Assembly (NCBI GenBank): GCA_021774335.1
Contig: JAJFJD010000040.1
Coordinates: forward strand, 124,001 to 188,000
Source: Alphaproteobacteria bacterium
Lineage (GTDB): Bacteria; Pseudomonadota; Alphaproteobacteria; UBA8366
Reading direction: 5' to 3'
Length of the DNA: 64,000 bases
Under the pieces are notes generated by a model. That model was not told where the DNA came from. It worked only from the letters and a program-made list of their open reading frames with translations, and searched no databases. The position numbers and the translations under genes are program-made. Each line of letters begins with the position of its first letter. The first letter of the stretch is position 1. Of this stretch, positions 61,248 to 64,000 are shown piece after piece.

Positions 61248-64000
61248 ATGATCTTTAAGGACTCGCTTCCCAGTTCCACAGCTTTGCGCGATGCGGTTCG
61301 CGCGTCGATCCGTGTCGACGAGGAACAGTGCGTCGATGGTCTTCTGGACCGGGTGACGCTGACCAAGGCCAGCCGGGAGCGCATCAGCCGCACGGCGACT
61401 GGCCTGGTCGAAGCGGTGCGAGCAATGCAGCCCGGCCAGGATGGATTGGACGCATTCCTTCACGAATACGAACTGTCGAGCCGTGAAGGTGTTGTCCTGA
61501 TGTGCCTTGCCGAGGCGCTGTTGCGGATTCCCGATTCTGATACGCGGGATCGGCTCATTCGCGACAAGATCGGCGACGCGGACTGGGAGGGGCATCTCGG
61601 CCGATCCGACTCGTTGTTCGTCAACGCATCGACCTGGGCCTTGATGCTGACCGGCCGTCTGGTGCGGCTGGATACGGATGATCGTGATCTGCCGGGATTC
61701 ATCGGCCGTCTGGCGGCGCGCGGTGGCGAACCGGTGGTCCGTGAAGCGCTGGTACAGGCGATGCGGATCATGGGCCGGCAATTCGTTATGGGCCGCACGA
61801 TTTCCGAAGCTCTGGAACGGGCGGTGCCGGAAGAAGCCGCCGGATACCGCCACTCCTTCGACATGCTGGGTGAGTCTGCCCGAACCACAGCCGACGCGGT
61901 CCGGTATTTCGAGTCCTACGCGTCGGCGATCGATGCCATCGGCGTAGCGTCCGCCGGGCGCGGGCCGGTCGAAGGGCCGGGCATCTCGGTGAAGCTATCG
62001 GCGCTGCATCCGCGCTTCGAGTTCGCGCAACGCGACCGCGTGATGGGTGAGTTGGTGCCGCGGCTGCAGGAACTCGCCCTGATGGCGAAACGCGCGGACA
62101 TTGGCCTGACCGTCGACGCCGAGGAAGCCGATCGGCTCGATCTCTCGCTGGACGTTGTCGCCGCGCTATCCGCCGACCCCGCATTGCGGGATTGGGATGG
62201 GCTTGGTCTCGCCGTGCAGGCCTATCAGAAACGCGCTGTGCCGGTGCTCGAATGGCTCGCCGATCTGGCCCAGTCGCACCGACGTCGCCTGATGGTGCGG
62301 CTTGTAAAAGGCGCGTATTGGGACACCGAGATCAAGCATTGCCAGGAAGCCGGCTTGGACGGCTATCCCGTGTTCACGCGCAAGAGCGCGACCGATGTGT
62401 CCTATCTTGCCTGCGTCGGCGTGCTGGCTCGGGACCGCACGGCGTTCTTCCCGCAATTCGCAACCCATAACGCCAATTCGGTGGCCGCTATCCTGGAGAT
62501 CATGGGCAAGCGGACCGACTATGAGTTCCAGCGTCTGTACGGCATGGGCGAGGAACTCTATGCGCAGGTCGTTGGTCCTGAGGCGATGGATAAACCCTGC
62601 CGTATCTACGCGCCGGTCGGTGGCCATAAAGATCTGTTGGCCTATCTCGTGCGGCGGCTGCTGGAGAATGGCGCGAATACGTCTTTCGTCAATCGCATCG
62701 TCGATGAGAAATTACCTGTCGACGAAATTGTTGCGGATCCGGTCGACGTGACGCACCGGTTAGAGACGCACCGCCATCCTGGCATTCCGCTGCCGGGTGA
62801 CCTTTACGGGCTGGAGCGGTCGAATTCAAATGGCTTTGACCTAACCGATCCTCAGGAGCTGGCGGCGCTGCGCGGGGATTTGAACCCTTTCGCCGATACG
62901 CAATGGGCGGCGTGGCCTCTGACGGGGACCGGATCGGGTGCGGATGAAGGGGTCGGGACGGTGCGGCATGAACCGGCGGATCGCCGGAACGTCGTGGGCC
63001 GCGTGACGGACGCGACCGCCGGCGACATCGATGCTGCGGTTACGGCCGCCGTCGCGGCGCATCCGGTGTGGTCGGCCTCCGCCGCGGAAGACCGGGCGGC
63101 CATGCTTGATCGTGCAAGCGAGTTGTTCGAATTGCACGAGCCCGAGCTGATGGCGTTGTGCATTCGCGAAGCGGGAAAGACGCTGCCCGACGCGGTGGCG
63201 GAAATTCGTGAGGCGGTGGACTTCCTGCGTTACTACGCAGCGCGGGCCCGTACGGATTTTACAGCGCCGGTGATCCTTCCTGGGCCGACCGGCGAACATA
63301 ACGAGATTTCGTTGCATGGACGCGGCGTCTTCGTCTGCATATCGCCGTGGAACTTTCCCATGGCGATCTTCACCGGACAGGTCGCCGCCGCCTTGGCGGC
63401 GGGCAATTGCGTGTTGGCGAAGCCGGCGGAACAGACGCCGTTGATCGCCTTCCGCGTCGTGCAGCTGTTGCATGAAGCAGGCGTTCCGGAAAACATATTG
63501 CATTACCTGCCCGGCGATGGGCCGCAGGTTGGCGCGCCGTTGGTCACCGATCCGCGCGTGGCCGGTGTCGCGTTTACCGGGTCGAGCGAGGTCGCGCAGT
63601 CAATCAATCGGACGCTGGCGGCGAAGGACGGGCCGATCGTGCCGCTCATTGCGGAAACCGGCGGTCAGAACGCAATGATCGTCGATTCATCGGCGTTGCC
63701 CGAACAGGTCGTCGGCGATGTCCTCACGTCGGCCTTTCAAAGCGCCGGGCAACGGTGTTCCGCGTTGCGGGTGCTGTATCTGCAGGACGATATCGCCGAT
63801 CGTGTGATCGAGATGCTTGCCGGGGCGATGGACGAACTGCGGATCGGCGATCCGGCGTTTCTGAACACCGATGTCGGGCCGGTCATCGACAACGATGCCA
63901 AGATGCAGTTGGACGCCCATGCCGCGCGTTTGTCCGATGAAGCGCAACTCATCCATCGGGTCGATTTGCGAGACGAAACCAGTCACGGCAGTTTCGTCGC
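61248..64000 (+). CDS. putA: Bifunctional proline dehydrogenase/delta-1-pyrroline-5-carboxylate dehydrogenase (partial)
   Basis: The reading frame from ATG 61248 is open to the window edge, giving 917 residues of PutA. It oxidises proline to glutamate in two steps. The flavin-dependent proline dehydrogenase barrel (about 140-440) includes GPGISVKLSALHPRFEFAQ and the RLYGMGEELY region; the aldehyde dehydrogenase part begins near 500, with NVVGRVTDATAGDID, ISPWNFPMAIFTGQVAAALAAGNCVLAKPAEQTP and the catalytic Cys837 in SAGQRCSAL. The ribbon-helix-helix DNA-binding domain of autoregulated PutA is absent from the N-terminus, so another regulator must act. The C-terminus is outside the window. Confidence 0.95.
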   Translation, partial: MIFKDSLPSSTALRDAVRASIRVDEEQCVDGLLDRVTLTKASRERISRTATGLVEAVRAMQPGQDGLDAFLHEYELSSREGVVLMCLAEALLRIPDSDTRDRLIRDKIGDADWEGHLGRSDSLFVNASTWALMLTGRLVRLDTDDRDLPGFIGRLAARGGEPVVREALVQAMRIMGRQFVMGRTISEALERAVPEEAAGYRHSFDMLGESARTTADAVRYFESYASAIDAIGVASAGRGPVEGPGISVKLSALHPRFEFAQRDRVMGELVPRLQELALMAKRADIGLTVDAEEADRLDLSLDVVAALSADPALRDWDGLGLAVQAYQKRAVPVLEWLADLAQSHRRRLMVRLVKGAYWDTEIKHCQEAGLDGYPVFTRKSATDVSYLACVGVLARDRTAFFPQFATHNANSVAAILEIMGKRTDYEFQRLYGMGEELYAQVVGPEAMDKPCRIYAPVGGHKDLLAYLVRRLLENGANTSFVNRIVDEKLPVDEIVADPVDVTHRLETHRHPGIPLPGDLYGLERSNSNGFDLTDPQELAALRGDLNPFADTQWAAWPLTGTGSGADEGVGTVRHEPADRRNVVGRVTDATAGDIDAAVTAAVAAHPVWSASAAEDRAAMLDRASELFELHEPELMALCIREAGKTLPDAVAEIREAVDFLRYYAARARTDFTAPVILPGPTGEHNEISLHGRGVFVCISPWNFPMAIFTGQVAAALAAGNCVLAKPAEQTPLIAFRVVQLLHEAGVPENILHYLPGDGPQVGAPLVTDPRVAGVAFTGSSEVAQSINRTLAAKDGPIVPLIAETGGQNAMIVDSSALPEQVVGDVLTSAFQSAGQRCSALRVLYLQDDIADRVIEMLAGAMDELRIGDPAFLNTDVGPVIDNDAKMQLDAHAARLSDEAQLIHRVDLRDETSHGSFV

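Noticed and set aside
1-64000. tRNA, rRNA, CRISPR array, riboswitch or insertion sequence
   Set aside because: No cloverleaf ending in CCA, no regularly spaced repeats, no known riboswitch core and no transposase were recognised by reading.

Overview
The window is chromosomal, high-GC DNA (about 60% by eye) from an alphaproteobacterium, probably of the Rhodospirillales type. The evidence is a C4-pathway 5-aminolevulinate synthase (HemA), a fabI-aroC pair, an imuA-imuB-dnaE2 cassette behind a GAAC-N7-GAAC LexA box, a histone-deacetylase-like/xseB/ispA cluster, HspQ and ClpS. Genes are tightly packed on both strands. I see no rRNA, tRNA, CRISPR array, prophage or insertion sequence, and no gene-free stretch longer than 300 bases.

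Layout. 0-8 kb: a partial gene, a MaoC-like hydratase, an ATP-grasp ligase, an omega-aminotransferase, hemA with a PadR-like regulator, an SDR, a CDF metal exporter and pdxH. 8-14 kb: a DnaJ-like co-chaperone, a YihY/BrkB membrane protein, fabI, aroC, a PuuE-type deacetylase and a DUF2141 exported protein. 14-20 kb: alpha/beta hydrolase, two acyl-CoA dehydrogenase family genes, a TTC38-like TPR protein and, between the two dehydrogenases, a gene with an in-frame TGA that I read as a selenocysteine peroxiredoxin. 20-30 kb: sppA, tlyA, ispA, xseB, a deacetylase-family gene and a two-gene RND efflux operon. 30-36 kb: an oligopeptide-type ABC importer without ATPases, enoyl-CoA hydratase, pyrE and hspQ. 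36-46 kb: an acetolactate-synthase-like enzyme, hemN (FNR-type box) divergent from imuA-imuB-dnaE2 (LexA box), and an SLC13-type permease. 46-64 kb: small hypotheticals, an ankyrin protein, an enolase-superfamily enzyme, clpS, an NmrA/HxlR divergent pair, a K+ channel, a TauD-like dioxygenase, a DUF1800/DUF1501 pair, a membrane-anchored TPR protein, an MmgE/PrpD protein, a GT4 glycosyltransferase and the start of putA.

The most notable item is the peroxiredoxin at 16558-17004 (minus strand). A single TGA sits exactly where the peroxidatic cysteine belongs. A seven-base-pair hairpin with a G near the start of its loop begins 15 bases after the TGA, as expected of a bacterial SECIS element, and the rest of the protein is intact and has no cysteine. 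Standard gene calling would truncate it. Further signals are two redox/DNA-damage regulatory sites in the hemN-imuA intergenic region, in-frame 39-bp tandem repeats inside imuB, and two palindromes in divergent promoters (pdxH/dnaJ-like and nmrA/hxlR). The genes are otherwise mainly housekeeping: haem, fatty acid, aromatic amino acid, isoprenoid, pyrimidine and B6 metabolism, plus catabolic enzymes and transporters.
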